Shown here: piece by piece, positions 1-7,756 of the stretch
How the letters are laid out: every line of letters starts with the position of its first letter
Position numbering within the stretch: the first letter of the stretch is position 1
DNA from: Nocardioides sp. SYSU D00038
GTDB taxonomy: Bacteria > Actinomycetota > Actinomycetes > Propionibacteriales > Nocardioidaceae
Reading direction: 5' to 3'
Length of the DNA stretch: 64,000 nt
NCBI RefSeq assembly: GCF_016924665.1
Contig: NZ_JAFFJT010000024.1
Coordinates: forward strand, 151,971-215,970
Translations under genes and position numbers: made by a program
Notes under the pieces: model-generated
Database searches by the model: none
Seen by the model: only the letters and a program-made list of their open reading frames with translations
Told to the model about the DNA's origin: nothing

Positions 1-915
1 CCTAAGGCCATCCAGCAGTTCGTCTAGCGCCTTTTCGGACGCCGTCCTCAAACTGTACCGCGAGGACGTCCGCAACGGCAGATCTGGAGCCCGGCCCGCC
101 CCGTGGACCTCTGGCCACCCACCCCGGGCGATCCCTTCTAGAACGTGGTAGAAGCGGCTGTACTGGACGTCCGAATACGGCGGATCGCAGAAAACCGTGG
201 CATCCATTGGAACCCGCACGGCGTAATCGTTCGCATCCTCAACGACCGCGCTGCCGCGTCTCCTAGCGAACCGCGGGGCAAGCGCGTTCAAGATGGACTC
301 CGCTGCCACGAAGACGTCGCGCCTCCACGCCGCCCCGATGTAAGGCAAGAGCCGCTCGGTCGGCTGGAATGGCTGGGCGGTGTGACCTGGCGACGCCGAA
401 ACTCGCGAAGCTGTCCGAATAATCACGCCCATCTTGAGCCAGTAGAGGTCGTCGACCCCCACGCTCTTAACCGGAAGCAGGCATTCGAGTGCCAAAGCTT
501 GTAAAGGCGAGAAGTAGTGCCCACCGTAATCGCGCACGATGAATCCAGCGTCGGCATCCCGGCATAGCATCCGCGATCGTGCGACGTTCTCGGGCTGAGT
601 CCAGTCCAGGTCAGTGAAACCAAGATCACTACGTCGCTCATCGAAGATCTCTCGAGACCTTTTTAGCCAATCCGCCACGATCTCGCCCTGATCAACCGCG
701 CTCTCGCGGTCGATGACGGATAGCGCTAGTGCGGAACTAAACGATTGGCAATCAACCGTCGTCACAACAGAGTCGGTTTTTTCGGCAACGAATGTTCCGA
801 CGACGCCAGACCCAGCGAACAAGTCGACGAAGGGTCGTCCCGGCTCCGTATGGCGGAGCAAAGCCCTGCCCAGCGCACCATTCAGCAAAGCCTGCTTCGA
901 TCCCATGTACTTCAA
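1..915 (-). CDS. D12-class adenine DNA methyltransferase (3' end beyond the window)
   Basis: Predicted alpha-class (D12) N6-adenine DNA methyltransferase. The minus-strand frame is open for 305 codons and runs off the left edge with no stop, so the C-terminus is missing. From TTG 915 (ATG 906 is the alternative start; an in-frame TGA lies a few codons upstream) it shows, in order, KYMGSK at residues 2-7, the SAM-binding DLFAGSG at 31-37 and the catalytic DPPY at 244-247. This is the motif order of Dam/D12 enzymes. It begins 27 nt after the stop of the 446-aa gene and closes the visible minus-strand run that starts at 4795. No good Shine-Dalgarno precedes the start, so coupling to the upstream gene is likely. 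GC is clearly lower than in the rest of the window. The methylation target cannot be read from the sequence. Confidence 0.85.
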   Translation of the reverse strand, partial: MKYMGSKQALLNGALGRALLRHTEPGRPFVDLFAGSGVVGTFVAEKTDSVVTTVDCQSFSSALALSVIDRESAVDQGEIVADWLKRSREIFDERRSDLGFTDLDWTQPENVARSRMLCRDADAGFIVRDYGGHYFSPLQALALECLLPVKSVGVDDLYWLKMGVIIRTASRVSASPGHTAQPFQPTERLLPYIGAAWRRDVFVAAESILNALAPRFARRRGSAVVEDANDYAVRVPMDATVFCDPPYSDVQYSRFYHVLEGIARGGWPEVHGAGRAPDLPLRTSSRYSLRTASEKALDELLDGLR

Positions 916-942
916 AACAGAACCGCCGAATCAGGATGAAGT

Positions 943-2283
943 TCAGGCACTGAGACTCCAAAGGCCCGCGCGCCCTAGTCCAGAAAGTTCTCGAACCGTC
1001 CAAGGCGCCTGGTGGCGGAGAGCCAAGCTCCCACGGGGGTTCCCGGTCGAAAGTGCGTCCAAGTCTTCCAGACCAGCCTCAAGATCCTGCCAGAGATCCG
1101 TCATCGGCTCGGGACGAGGTAGTGGATCCCAGTATCCAGCCATGGTTCCGACGTGATCGGACCACCAGCGAAAATCCTCGGGATCCAAGCCAGCCTCGCG
1201 TTGCATGCTTCTGGATGCACCCGTAGCGAAGCGAGCTAGCAGCAGCGCGCGGCTGAGCATGGCCTTGACCTCGCCTCTAGTGAGGCCGAGAACCGGCACC
1301 GGGCCGACCTCCATGGCCGCGCTGACGCATGAATTGTGAGGATGTCGAAGAGCTTCAACCACGCCACGCGCCACTTCATCGGAGCCGTAGGAAGAGCCGG
1401 TCACGGACGTAACGGCTCGCTGAATCCAAGACTCTCGATCGCCGTCTGCCGCGAGATGACCAAGAACCTGGATGACGATTGCAGAGTCGAGGTCGGGGAA
1501 CGTGCCTGGAGCGCCCGGCCCGAGAGGTTCAACAAGGCTCGCGACCACGTCTGCGCACCAGGTTGAGTACCCATCCGGGTCGGCGGGGCTGAACCCAGAT
1601 GGGTGGTAACTCGCGATGTTTCGCCGGTCACGGTCGTCTCTCATCGCCTTGAGATCGGCGCCCCAGGACTCAGTGAAGAACGACGCGAGGGCCGATGAGG
1701 CCCCATTCGGCCGCGCTGCCTCTAACCACCGGTCCAAAGGCTGCCCGCGGAACTGGACCTGACGGGCCACAGTCGATAGAGCCGCAGGAGTCGCAGACCA
1801 GATTTCCAAGAAGTCCCATGCGTTCGTGTGTGTTGAGCCGCCACTATTGATCGTCTCAATTCCGTTATCCGTCACGGACACGACTTGGCTCCCTACGACA
1901 AGCAGACCCGATCGCGCCATCATCGAAATAGCCGCGCGAACTTCGGCGTAGTAGGCGAGATGCGCTGCTTCGGCGAGGGACCCCATCGTGATCGCGTCGA
2001 TGGCACGACCCAGAAGCGTCCAGCTATCCGCGCAGTGAAGAAAGGCCGATGCGCCCGCCAATTGGGCGACTAGATCTCTAGATCCGCGACGATCCTCGGT
2101 AGTCATCTTGCGAAGGAAATTCTCGGCGTCTGAATGTTCTTGCGTTGACGTGTCTAGCCAAGCGATCGGACCTCGATGAAAAGCCTCCCTGAACCCTGCG
2201 GCCACTAGTGCGGGGCTCGCCGCGCGACACTTTTCCTCGCGCGCCCGTCGAGCCTCAACCACCTGCTTGCGACTCCCGCCCAT
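943..2283 (-). CDS. hypothetical protein with HEPN-like RN-x4-H motif
   Basis: A 446-aa protein I do not recognise as a named family. Two things stand out. A helical stretch at about residues 102-130 (AHLAYYAEVRAAISMMARSG) resembles the helix seen in several HEPN-like defence proteins, and RNIASYH at 221-227 fits the HEPN R-polar-x4-H nuclease signature. No signal peptide or membrane segment is apparent. Its ATG overlaps the stop of the DGQHR gene in a TGATG arrangement, so the two are very probably translationally coupled, and the D12 methyltransferase follows after 27 nt. A function as an RNase effector of the cassette is inferred from the motif and context only. The short motif could be a chance match, and other all-helical folds remain possible. 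Confidence 0.8.
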   Translation of the reverse strand: MGGSRKQVVEARRAREEKCRAASPALVAAGFREAFHRGPIAWLDTSTQEHSDAENFLRKMTTEDRRGSRDLVAQLAGASAFLHCADSWTLLGRAIDAITMGSLAEAAHLAYYAEVRAAISMMARSGLLVVGSQVVSVTDNGIETINSGGSTHTNAWDFLEIWSATPAALSTVARQVQFRGQPLDRWLEAARPNGASSALASFFTESWGADLKAMRDDRDRRNIASYHPSGFSPADPDGYSTWCADVVASLVEPLGPGAPGTFPDLDSAIVIQVLGHLAADGDRESWIQRAVTSVTGSSYGSDEVARGVVEALRHPHNSCVSAAMEVGPVPVLGLTRGEVKAMLSRALLLARFATGASRSMQREAGLDPEDFRWWSDHVGTMAGYWDPLPRPEPMTDLWQDLEAGLEDLDALSTGNPRGSLALRHQAPWTVRELSGLGRAGLWSLSA

Positions 2284-3785
2284 CAGGTGCGGTCCCGTAC
2301 ATGCTCAATGGCGCCTATTAGAGTGTCGTCTTCCGCCTCTTCGTAAAGGTGGTCCAGAAGCTGACGCCGGAGTTCCTTGTAACCGCTACTGCCGCGAAAT
2401 GCCAATTTCCGACCGCGGATGTCGTCGTCCAACCCGGGCGCCTTTGAACTTCGCCAGTCATATGTAGCAAGTCCCTCGGCAATCTTCGTCAAGAAGGAGC
2501 TGGCTGGCTGCTCACTAAACTCCTCCACGATCCTCGAAACCTCGTCAGGATTGAGGTCGTCGACGACTTGACCCACGCGCCACTGTCGCAGTTTCAGTGC
2601 TTGAGTCGCAGCATATGACAGATCGTTAAAGAGGCCCATTAGGGGCCGAACACCTTGATCCGATGCGAGCATCGAATATGGACTCGCAAACGCAGGGTCG
2701 GCGACCGAGTCGAGGTCGCCCTCGGCCTGTAGATCGCGGAGCTCGGTTGCCCAGGACTCGTCACAATCCGCCACTGCATCGTCCATAGCACGCCAGCACG
2801 CGACGAGATACGCAGCTTGCTGCACCCGTGGCCAGTCGAGCCCACCTTGTCCGTCGAATTCGCCCCCGCCGAACAGGCCGCCCACGGTCGTGCGGGGGGT
2901 GTGCCAGGCTCTCACGAAGGTCTGGGTCAGAGCGCGAACGAAGGCCGCTTGAGTAACTGGCTGACGAGACCGCAGTCCGGACTCGCCAAGCATATTGATG
3001 CGACGGAACCAGGGGCTCTCGGGGGTTGCCCATAAAGCCTCGGTCAATTCTTGCGCGCGCGTCTCCCTGTAGACGTGAATTCCTTCGCCCGCATCCAGCC
3101 AATCCTGTTCCCGCAGGAGTGGATAGAGGTCGAATGCCAGAGAGGCGTTAATTCTTTTCGGCTTGATGTTTACAGTCCAGAACAGGTAGGCCTGCCAAGA
3201 CAGGTCAAGTCCCTTGAATGCGACTACCGGAAGCTCGAAGTCATCTGAGTCGTCGTCATTGAATGCGAACAGGCGGTGCTGGCCATCAATGATCTCGATA
3301 GGTGCCAGATCTTTCGGTTCCCACTCCTCATCGAAACCCTCAGGAAGTCCGACCGTGACGATGGAGCCGACCGGTTCCCCGACGGCGATCGCGTCATCGG
3401 GGTCCAGAATCCTGCCGCCGCGCTCGCCGTGAGGCTCGATCAAGTTGACGATGATGGCACTTGGAAGCCACCCAGGCTTGCGCAGATTGTCCGCCTCGGC
3501 TGCTTTTCGGGGACCTAGCGTTGAGACTGGGAAGCCATCGCGGATGTACCTCCGGATCTCTTGGCTTCGCTCGCCATCGTGGCGCCGCTGGATCGCCAGG
3601 TCCTGAGCGCGCGGCCCTTCGGGATTTCGCCGATGGATGTCCGCTAGGCGCCTCAGGTCCGACGCACGGACGCTCATCAAGTAGAAGTGCGGCTCTGGGC
3701 GCCTCTGTCTGTTCGGCTCGGAAAAGTTCATTCGGTCCCAGTCCGGCAACCACTGCCGAACCACTAGGGCCTGCAAGTCCGTCAT
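2283..3785 (-). CDS. DGQHR-domain protein (DndB/DpdB-like)
   Basis: A 500-aa protein of the DGQHR family. The name-giving motif in IEIIDGQHRLFAF sits at about residues 163-175, followed by the second family signature near 202-221 (FWTVNIKPKRINASLAFDLY), which matches the F-x-x-x-N...L-x-x-D-L-Y pattern of this fold. Characterised relatives are DndB, which controls DNA phosphorothioation genes and binds DNA, and DpdB of the 7-deazaguanine modification system; no dnd or dpd modification gene is visible here. ATG 3785 is preferred because AGGAG lies upstream at ordinary, slightly long spacing; GTG 3797 is the alternative. The stop overlaps the start of the next gene (TGATG). The 278 bp upstream to the preceding stop show no clear gene and may hold a promoter. 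A sensor or regulator of DNA modification is inferred. Confidence 0.87.
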   Translation of the reverse strand: MTDLQALVVRQWLPDWDRMNFSEPNRQRRPEPHFYLMSVRASDLRRLADIHRRNPEGPRAQDLAIQRRHDGERSQEIRRYIRDGFPVSTLGPRKAAEADNLRKPGWLPSAIIVNLIEPHGERGGRILDPDDAIAVGEPVGSIVTVGLPEGFDEEWEPKDLAPIEIIDGQHRLFAFNDDDSDDFELPVVAFKGLDLSWQAYLFWTVNIKPKRINASLAFDLYPLLREQDWLDAGEGIHVYRETRAQELTEALWATPESPWFRRINMLGESGLRSRQPVTQAAFVRALTQTFVRAWHTPRTTVGGLFGGGEFDGQGGLDWPRVQQAAYLVACWRAMDDAVADCDESWATELRDLQAEGDLDSVADPAFASPYSMLASDQGVRPLMGLFNDLSYAATQALKLRQWRVGQVVDDLNPDEVSRIVEEFSEQPASSFLTKIAEGLATYDWRSSKAPGLDDDIRGRKLAFRGSSGYKELRRQLLDHLYEEAEDDTLIGAIEHVRDRT

Positions 3786-4063
3786 CAGGCGCGGCACTCC
3801 TCATCTAGGGCTGTGGACCAATCTAGTGGGTCACCTCCCCACGCCTGTGGCCTTCTCGCGTACTTCGGTCACCGCGCCGCCACAGCCTACTCAGTTGTGA
3901 ACCGGGGCCTAAGCGTGTCTTCACGCGGCGCAGGTAGCTGCAACTGTCTGTGTGTGCGCTACGGATTGTTGGGGCCGAGCAGAGTAGACAGGATGGCGGA
4001 CACCACCGACAGCGCCGCCATGAAGCGCGACTGCGGCAACCTTCTGTGCATTCCGGGGCTTGG

Positions 4064-4795
4064 TCATGCCGTCCGTACCTCCTCAACAGCCCGTGACTCA
4101 GACCAATCGACAAGGGCCTCCAGGACCGACCAAGTCTTAGCCGAGTTGACGCGGGTGTCGTATGCCAACTCTCGACCGTGCAGGACGCCGTGACGTGAGA
4201 GGCTGCCCCGAGCCTGGGTGTGCTTCACATCCTCTCCGAAGAGGGCTTGCAGCGCGGTGAGGCCGCCAAGCAAGCTGGCCGCACGATCCGGAGACGAGAG
4301 ATCGGCCTTGTGGCGACCTTTGGTGAAAAACTTCTTTCCACCGCTAATGTCGATGACGATGCCTTCGATCTGCGCCAGAAGGATGGGAATCGACGCGTCG
4401 TAGCGACCCGCCAGATGGTGATCGCTCGCCAATCGCAGCAACCGGGCGCGCTCGGTGAAGAACCCACGCAATGCGTCGTCCTCGACGCGTATCCGCGCGA
4501 CCCGCGAGCAGATGCGCGTCAAGCGCTCAGCGCCCGGACCATCGAATACGTCAGCCAGAAGCTGATCAGCTTCTTCTCCCGACTCTTCTACGATCGCTCC
4601 AAGTGCTCGGCGCACGGCGGAGATTGGCATCGACGCAACGGACCACCCTCGGGGTGACAGCTCCATTATTGCTAAGAGGATCTCCTCGACCGGCCGACGG
4701 GCTTCGGTGCCGAGTTGAGCCAGCCGCTCTCGCGCCTCGGTCGACACGGAACCGATGCGTTCGAGGAATTCGCTGAGATCGTCGGGGGTCGCCAT
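4064..4795 (-). CDS. hypothetical protein with C-terminal HEPN-like R-x4-H motif
   Basis: A 243-aa soluble, mostly helical protein. Its C-terminal third has the pattern of short HEPN-type domains: a helix around YDASIPILLAQIEGIVID, then SRHGVLHGRELAY (R201 to H206, R-x4-H), then a final helix beginning with the N-S-x-K signature common after that motif. HEPN proteins with this motif are usually metal-independent RNases in toxin-antitoxin or abortive-infection systems; activity here is inferred. ATG 4795 is chosen because the longer frame to 4870 adds 25 residues without family character and no ribosome site supports its ATGs. It is the first gene of the low-GC minus-strand run. The gap of 278 bp to the DGQHR gene means it may be separately transcribed. 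The boundary to core-like GC lies just upstream, at about 4.8-5.0 kb. Confidence 0.75.
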   Translation of the reverse strand: MATPDDLSEFLERIGSVSTEARERLAQLGTEARRPVEEILLAIMELSPRGWSVASMPISAVRRALGAIVEESGEEADQLLADVFDGPGAERLTRICSRVARIRVEDDALRGFFTERARLLRLASDHHLAGRYDASIPILLAQIEGIVIDISGGKKFFTKGRHKADLSSPDRAASLLGGLTALQALFGEDVKHTQARGSLSRHGVLHGRELAYDTRVNSAKTWSVLEALVDWSESRAVEEVRTA

Positions 4796-4995
4796 CTTCT
4801 GGTGGTCATGCTTGCCGCGACGAACATCGACCGCATCCATGTGTTCGCCGTTGATTGGGCTAGGGGGCACGTGCCCATTCTCTATGAACGGCGTGGCCCT
4901 TCCACTCGGAATCGCATGACGGCGGGCCGCGGTGGGTGCGTCTTACCGCCGCGTTTGACGCAGAGGTCGACGGCCGTCGGTGCACCGCGTTCCCG

Positions 4996-5406
4996 TCAGT
5001 TGATGATCTCGGCGCGCTCGTCCGCGCGAAGCGCGGCGATCCGGTCCCGCCACGCCTGGAGCGCCTCCGGGCTCAGGCGGGTCCAGTCGGTGACCTCGCG
5101 GACGACGCGGAGCGGGTCGCGGCTGCGGTAGGAGCGGGTGGGGTTGCCGGGGAACTTCTTGTCGGTGACGTTCGGGTCGTTCTCGAAGGGACCGGTCGGC
5201 TCCACGGCGTACACGCGGGGCTCACCGTCGCCGGCGGCGAGCTCCGCGGCCAGGCCGGCGCCGTCGACGAGGGCGGTGAAGTAGATGTGGTTCATCACCA
5301 CCTCGGGCCGGTAGTTCGACCGGAAGCCCGCGGTGAGGAGGTCCCCGGGCTGCAGGTCGGCCTTGGTGCCGTGGAAGAACGGCCCGTCGTCCAGCACGTC
5401 GCTCAC
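4996..5406 (-). CDS. arr: NAD(+)-rifampin ADP-ribosyltransferase (Arr)
   Basis: A 136-aa Arr enzyme, which transfers ADP-ribose from NAD+ to the C23 hydroxyl of rifamycins and inactivates them. The N-terminal FFHGTKADL block and the NHIYFTA block are typical. The three residues known to matter in the Mycobacterium smegmatis enzyme are retained as H12, Y42 and D77 with the same spacing (30 and 35 residues). Length matches the family. The start is GTG 5406. A TAGGCT -10 element ends 7 nt upstream of it, so the gene probably has its own leaderless promoter inside the 3' end of the preceding membrane-protein gene. Chromosomal Arr is common in environmental actinobacteria. Confidence 0.95.
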   Translation of the reverse strand: MSDVLDDGPFFHGTKADLQPGDLLTAGFRSNYRPEVVMNHIYFTALVDGAGLAAELAAGDGEPRVYAVEPTGPFENDPNVTDKKFPGNPTRSYRSRDPLRVVREVTDWTRLSPEALQAWRDRIAALRADERAEIIN

Positions 5407-5409
5407 GGT

Positions 5410-5835
5410 TCAGAGCCTAGGCGCCGCCGGGGTGCAAAGGGTGCGGGTCAGGGCGGGGATCACCACCGCGGCGGCGAGCAGGTGGAGGCCGACCAGGGTG
5501 AGCGTGGTCGCGGCGTCGGCGTCGGCGAGGAACGGCGGCACCAGCGAGAGCGCGGTCAGCGTGCAGGCGGTCAGAGCGAACCGCTCGGCGGGGCGCGTGC
5601 TCCAGCGGCGCAGCGCGAGGGCGAGGAGCACGCCGACGAGGGAGAGGACGCCGGTCATGAAGGCCACGCCCGAGACCGGGATGTCCTCGCCGGAGACCTC
5701 GAGGTCGACGCCGGCGGCGCGGGCCAGGGCGGCGGCGAGGGTGGTGGCCGCGACCGCGGCGGCGACGGCGAGGAGGCCGGTGGCGGCGAACCCGGGCGCC
5801 GTACGACGGGTGGCGGTGTCGGGGGCGGTGGTCAT
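5410..5835 (-). CDS. small four-helix membrane protein (DUF6069-like)
   Basis: A 141-aa integral membrane protein with four likely hydrophobic segments: an N-terminal alanine/valine-rich one, then VAFMTGVLSLVGVLLALAL, TALSLVPPFL and a leucine-rich C-terminal helix. The architecture suits DUF6069-type proteins of actinobacteria, whose role is unknown. Its ATG 5835 overlaps the stop of the sigma-factor gene (ATGA), so it is co-translated with that sigma factor and may act with it. Similar small membrane proteins are sometimes encoded beside ECF sigma factors. The family name is a tentative match from hydrophobic pattern and size. Confidence 0.8.
   Translation of the reverse strand: MTTAPDTATRRTAPGFAATGLLAVAAAVAATTLAAALARAAGVDLEVSGEDIPVSGVAFMTGVLSLVGVLLALALRRWSTRPAERFALTACTLTALSLVPPFLADADAATTLTLVGLHLLAAAVVIPALTRTLCTPAAPRL
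5414..5419 (-). promoter_or_regulatory. -10 element of arr, leaderless type
   Basis: TAGGCT on the minus strand, 7 nt before GTG 5406, beginning 2 nt from the stop codon of the membrane-protein gene. Confidence 0.45.
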
Positions 5836-6833
5836 CGCTCGGCCCCGTCCGCAACCAGCCGCTCGGGCAGCCCGAGCAGCGGGAACTGGTCGTCGTGGAA
5901 GGTCGTGATCTCGTCGATCGCCCCGTCGACGATGCGCAGCACGTCGACCGTGAGCGGCAGGTACGCGCGCTCGTCGTCGCGCCAGAGGTAGAAGGCGATC
6001 GCGGGCTGCCGGTTGACCGACGTGGCGACGGTGCGCAGCTCGCCCAGCTCCGGGTAGCCGTCGTCGAGCCAGTTGGCGACCACGGCGTCGCGGCCGACCT
6101 GGAGGCCGGGGGTGGGCGGCATCGAGCAGCGGACGTCGTCGCGCATCATCGCGGCGATGGCGTCGACGTCCTTGGCCACGCTGGCCTCGGTGAAGCGGCG
6201 CACCACGTCGAGGGTGGTCGGGTCCGACTCGTCGCCTGTCCAGTCCTGCCGCTCGGCGGGCAGGTGCTCGCGCATGCCGGCGCGGGCGCGCTGGAGGGCG
6301 CTGTTGACCGAGTTGACCGAGTCGCCGAGGAGGTCGGCGACGTCCTTGGCCGGCCAGCCGAGCACGTCGCGCAGCACCAGCACCGCCCGCGGCCGCGGCG
6401 CGAGGTGCTGCACCGCGACCAGGTAGGCCAGCTCGATCGTCTCCCGGGCGACAGCGACCGCCTCCGGCTCGTCGGCGTCGGCGGTCGTGAGCTCGTCGAG
6501 CAGCCGGTCGGGGTAGGGCTGCAGCCACAGCACCTCGCCGCCGGTCGCCGGCTTCGGCCGCCGCCGGTCGAGCAGGTCGAGGCAGGCGTTGGTGGCGATC
6601 CGGTAGAGCCAGGCGCGGAACGTCGAGCGCCCCTCGAAGGTCTCGCGCCGCCGCCAGGCTCGCAGGAACGTCTCCTGCACGGCGTCCTCGGCGTCCTCGA
6701 ACGAGCCGAGCATCCGGTAGCAGTGCACGTGCAGCTCGCGCCGGTGTCGCTCGGCCAGCCGCGTGAACGTCGGCTCGTCGACCTCGCCCAGATCGTGCAC
6801 GCCCAGCTCCTCCGGTCGCATGTCCACCGTCAT
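5832..6833 (-). CDS. ECF sigma factor with C-terminal SnoaL-like domain
   Basis: A 333-aa extracytoplasmic-function sigma factor. Region 2 is clear at DAEDAVQETFLRAWRRR with a following STFRAWLYRIATNAC block, and region 4 is at RAVLVLRDVLGWPAKDVADL. The last third (about residues 205-320) is a SnoaL/NTF2-like domain, as in the SigG/SigJ and TIGR02960-type sigma factors, where the extra domain modulates activity in place of a classical anti-sigma factor. ATG 6833 is preferred because GGAAGGA stands upstream at good spacing; the frame itself extends to 6899. It overlaps the membrane-protein gene downstream by ATGA. No recognisable autoregulated promoter was identified. Confidence 0.93.
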   Translation of the reverse strand: MTVDMRPEELGVHDLGEVDEPTFTRLAERHRRELHVHCYRMLGSFEDAEDAVQETFLRAWRRRETFEGRSTFRAWLYRIATNACLDLLDRRRPKPATGGEVLWLQPYPDRLLDELTTADADEPEAVAVARETIELAYLVAVQHLAPRPRAVLVLRDVLGWPAKDVADLLGDSVNSVNSALQRARAGMREHLPAERQDWTGDESDPTTLDVVRRFTEASVAKDVDAIAAMMRDDVRCSMPPTPGLQVGRDAVVANWLDDGYPELGELRTVATSVNRQPAIAFYLWRDDERAYLPLTVDVLRIVDGAIDEITTFHDDQFPLLGLPERLVADGAER

Positions 6834-6916
6834 CGTCTCGTCCTTCCGCCTGGTTGGTCCGTCGTAGGTGTGACGGGTGCGGGCGGCAGAACTCATCACT
6901 CGGCTGCTCGTGGGGG

Positions 6917-7705
6917 TCAGCGGCGGCGGAGCCGGCGGCGTACGAGCCAGCCGATCAGCGGTACGCCGGCGAGGCCGGCCAGCGCGAGGTCGCGCTTGCG
7001 GTGCGACGGCGGTGGGGGCCGGTCGTGCACGGCGAGCAGGTCGACGACCGCCCGGCGCAGCGTCTCGGTGGCGCGGTCGACGGCGTCGGGGCCGTCACCG
7101 GGCGGCAGGTGGATCGGGGCGCCGATCACGACGTCGATGTCGGCGCGGTCGGCGGCCCGACGCCACAGGGTGCGCTTGACCCGCTGGTTGCTGCTGCTGA
7201 TCACGTGGTCGGTGCCGACGAGCACGACAGGGATCACGGGTACGCCGGCCTGCAGCGCCATCCGGGCGGCGCCCGACTTGAACGGCAGCAGCACGCCGTC
7301 CTTGGGGATCGTCCCCTCGGGGAAGACCGCGACCAGCTCGCCCCCGCGGAGGCTGGCGACGGCGGCGACGAGCGCGTCGGCGGCGCGCTCGGTGCCGCGG
7401 TGGACCGGGATCACCCCGGCCCGGCGCAGCACCGCCGCGACGAACCGGGCCCGGAACAGCTCCGCCTTGGCCAGCACCATCACGTCGCGCCCGGTGCGGT
7501 CGAGGGCGGCACCCAGGGCCACGGCGTCGAACAGGCTGCGGTGGTTGCAGATCAGCACCGCGCCGCCCCGGCTCGGCACGTGCTCGAGACCCACGACCTC
7601 GACGTCGGAGAACAGCCCCGCGACCCAGCCGAGGAAGCGGCTGAGCAGGCCGTGCACGAGGCGCGAGGGCCGCAGGTGCTGGGGGCGCAGGGTCAGGTCG
7701 GGCAT
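6917..7705 (-). CDS. plsC: 1-acyl-sn-glycerol-3-phosphate acyltransferase
   Basis: A 262-aa PlsC-family acyltransferase that adds an acyl chain to lysophosphatidate or a related lysophospholipid at the membrane. The four motif blocks are visible: the catalytic NHRSLFD at residues 54-60, GVIPVHRGTE near 97-106, VFPEGT at 127-132, and a V-P-V-I-P-V-V-L strand after that. The C-terminus is strongly basic, consistent with membrane contact. The start ATG 7705 stands 6 nt after a TAGAGT -10 element, suggesting a leaderless transcript. It is monocistronic here. Acyl acceptor specificity cannot be deduced. Confidence 0.92.
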   Translation of the reverse strand: MPDLTLRPQHLRPSRLVHGLLSRFLGWVAGLFSDVEVVGLEHVPSRGGAVLICNHRSLFDAVALGAALDRTGRDVMVLAKAELFRARFVAAVLRRAGVIPVHRGTERAADALVAAVASLRGGELVAVFPEGTIPKDGVLLPFKSGAARMALQAGVPVIPVVLVGTDHVISSSNQRVKRTLWRRAADRADIDVVIGAPIHLPPGDGPDAVDRATETLRRAVVDLLAVHDRPPPPSHRKRDLALAGLAGVPLIGWLVRRRLRRR

Positions 7706-7711
7706 GGCGCG

Positions 7712-7717
7712 ACTCTA
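7712..7717 (-). promoter_or_regulatory. -10 element of the plsC gene, leaderless type
   Basis: TAGAGT on the minus strand, 6 nt before ATG 7705. The spacing puts the transcription start at or next to the start codon, so translation would be leaderless. No convincing -35 box was found. Confidence 0.5.
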
Positions 7718-7756
7718 GGTGGCGGCCGGGTGTCGATCTGTGCCGTTCGGCCCACC

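Noticed and set aside
145..504. A 119-aa plus-strand frame in the leftmost island
   Set aside because: It is antisense to the D12 methyltransferase frame, which carries specific motifs.
4796..4995. tRNA or attachment site at the island boundary
   Set aside because: No cloverleaf-like sequence or direct repeat was found in this short stretch by eye.
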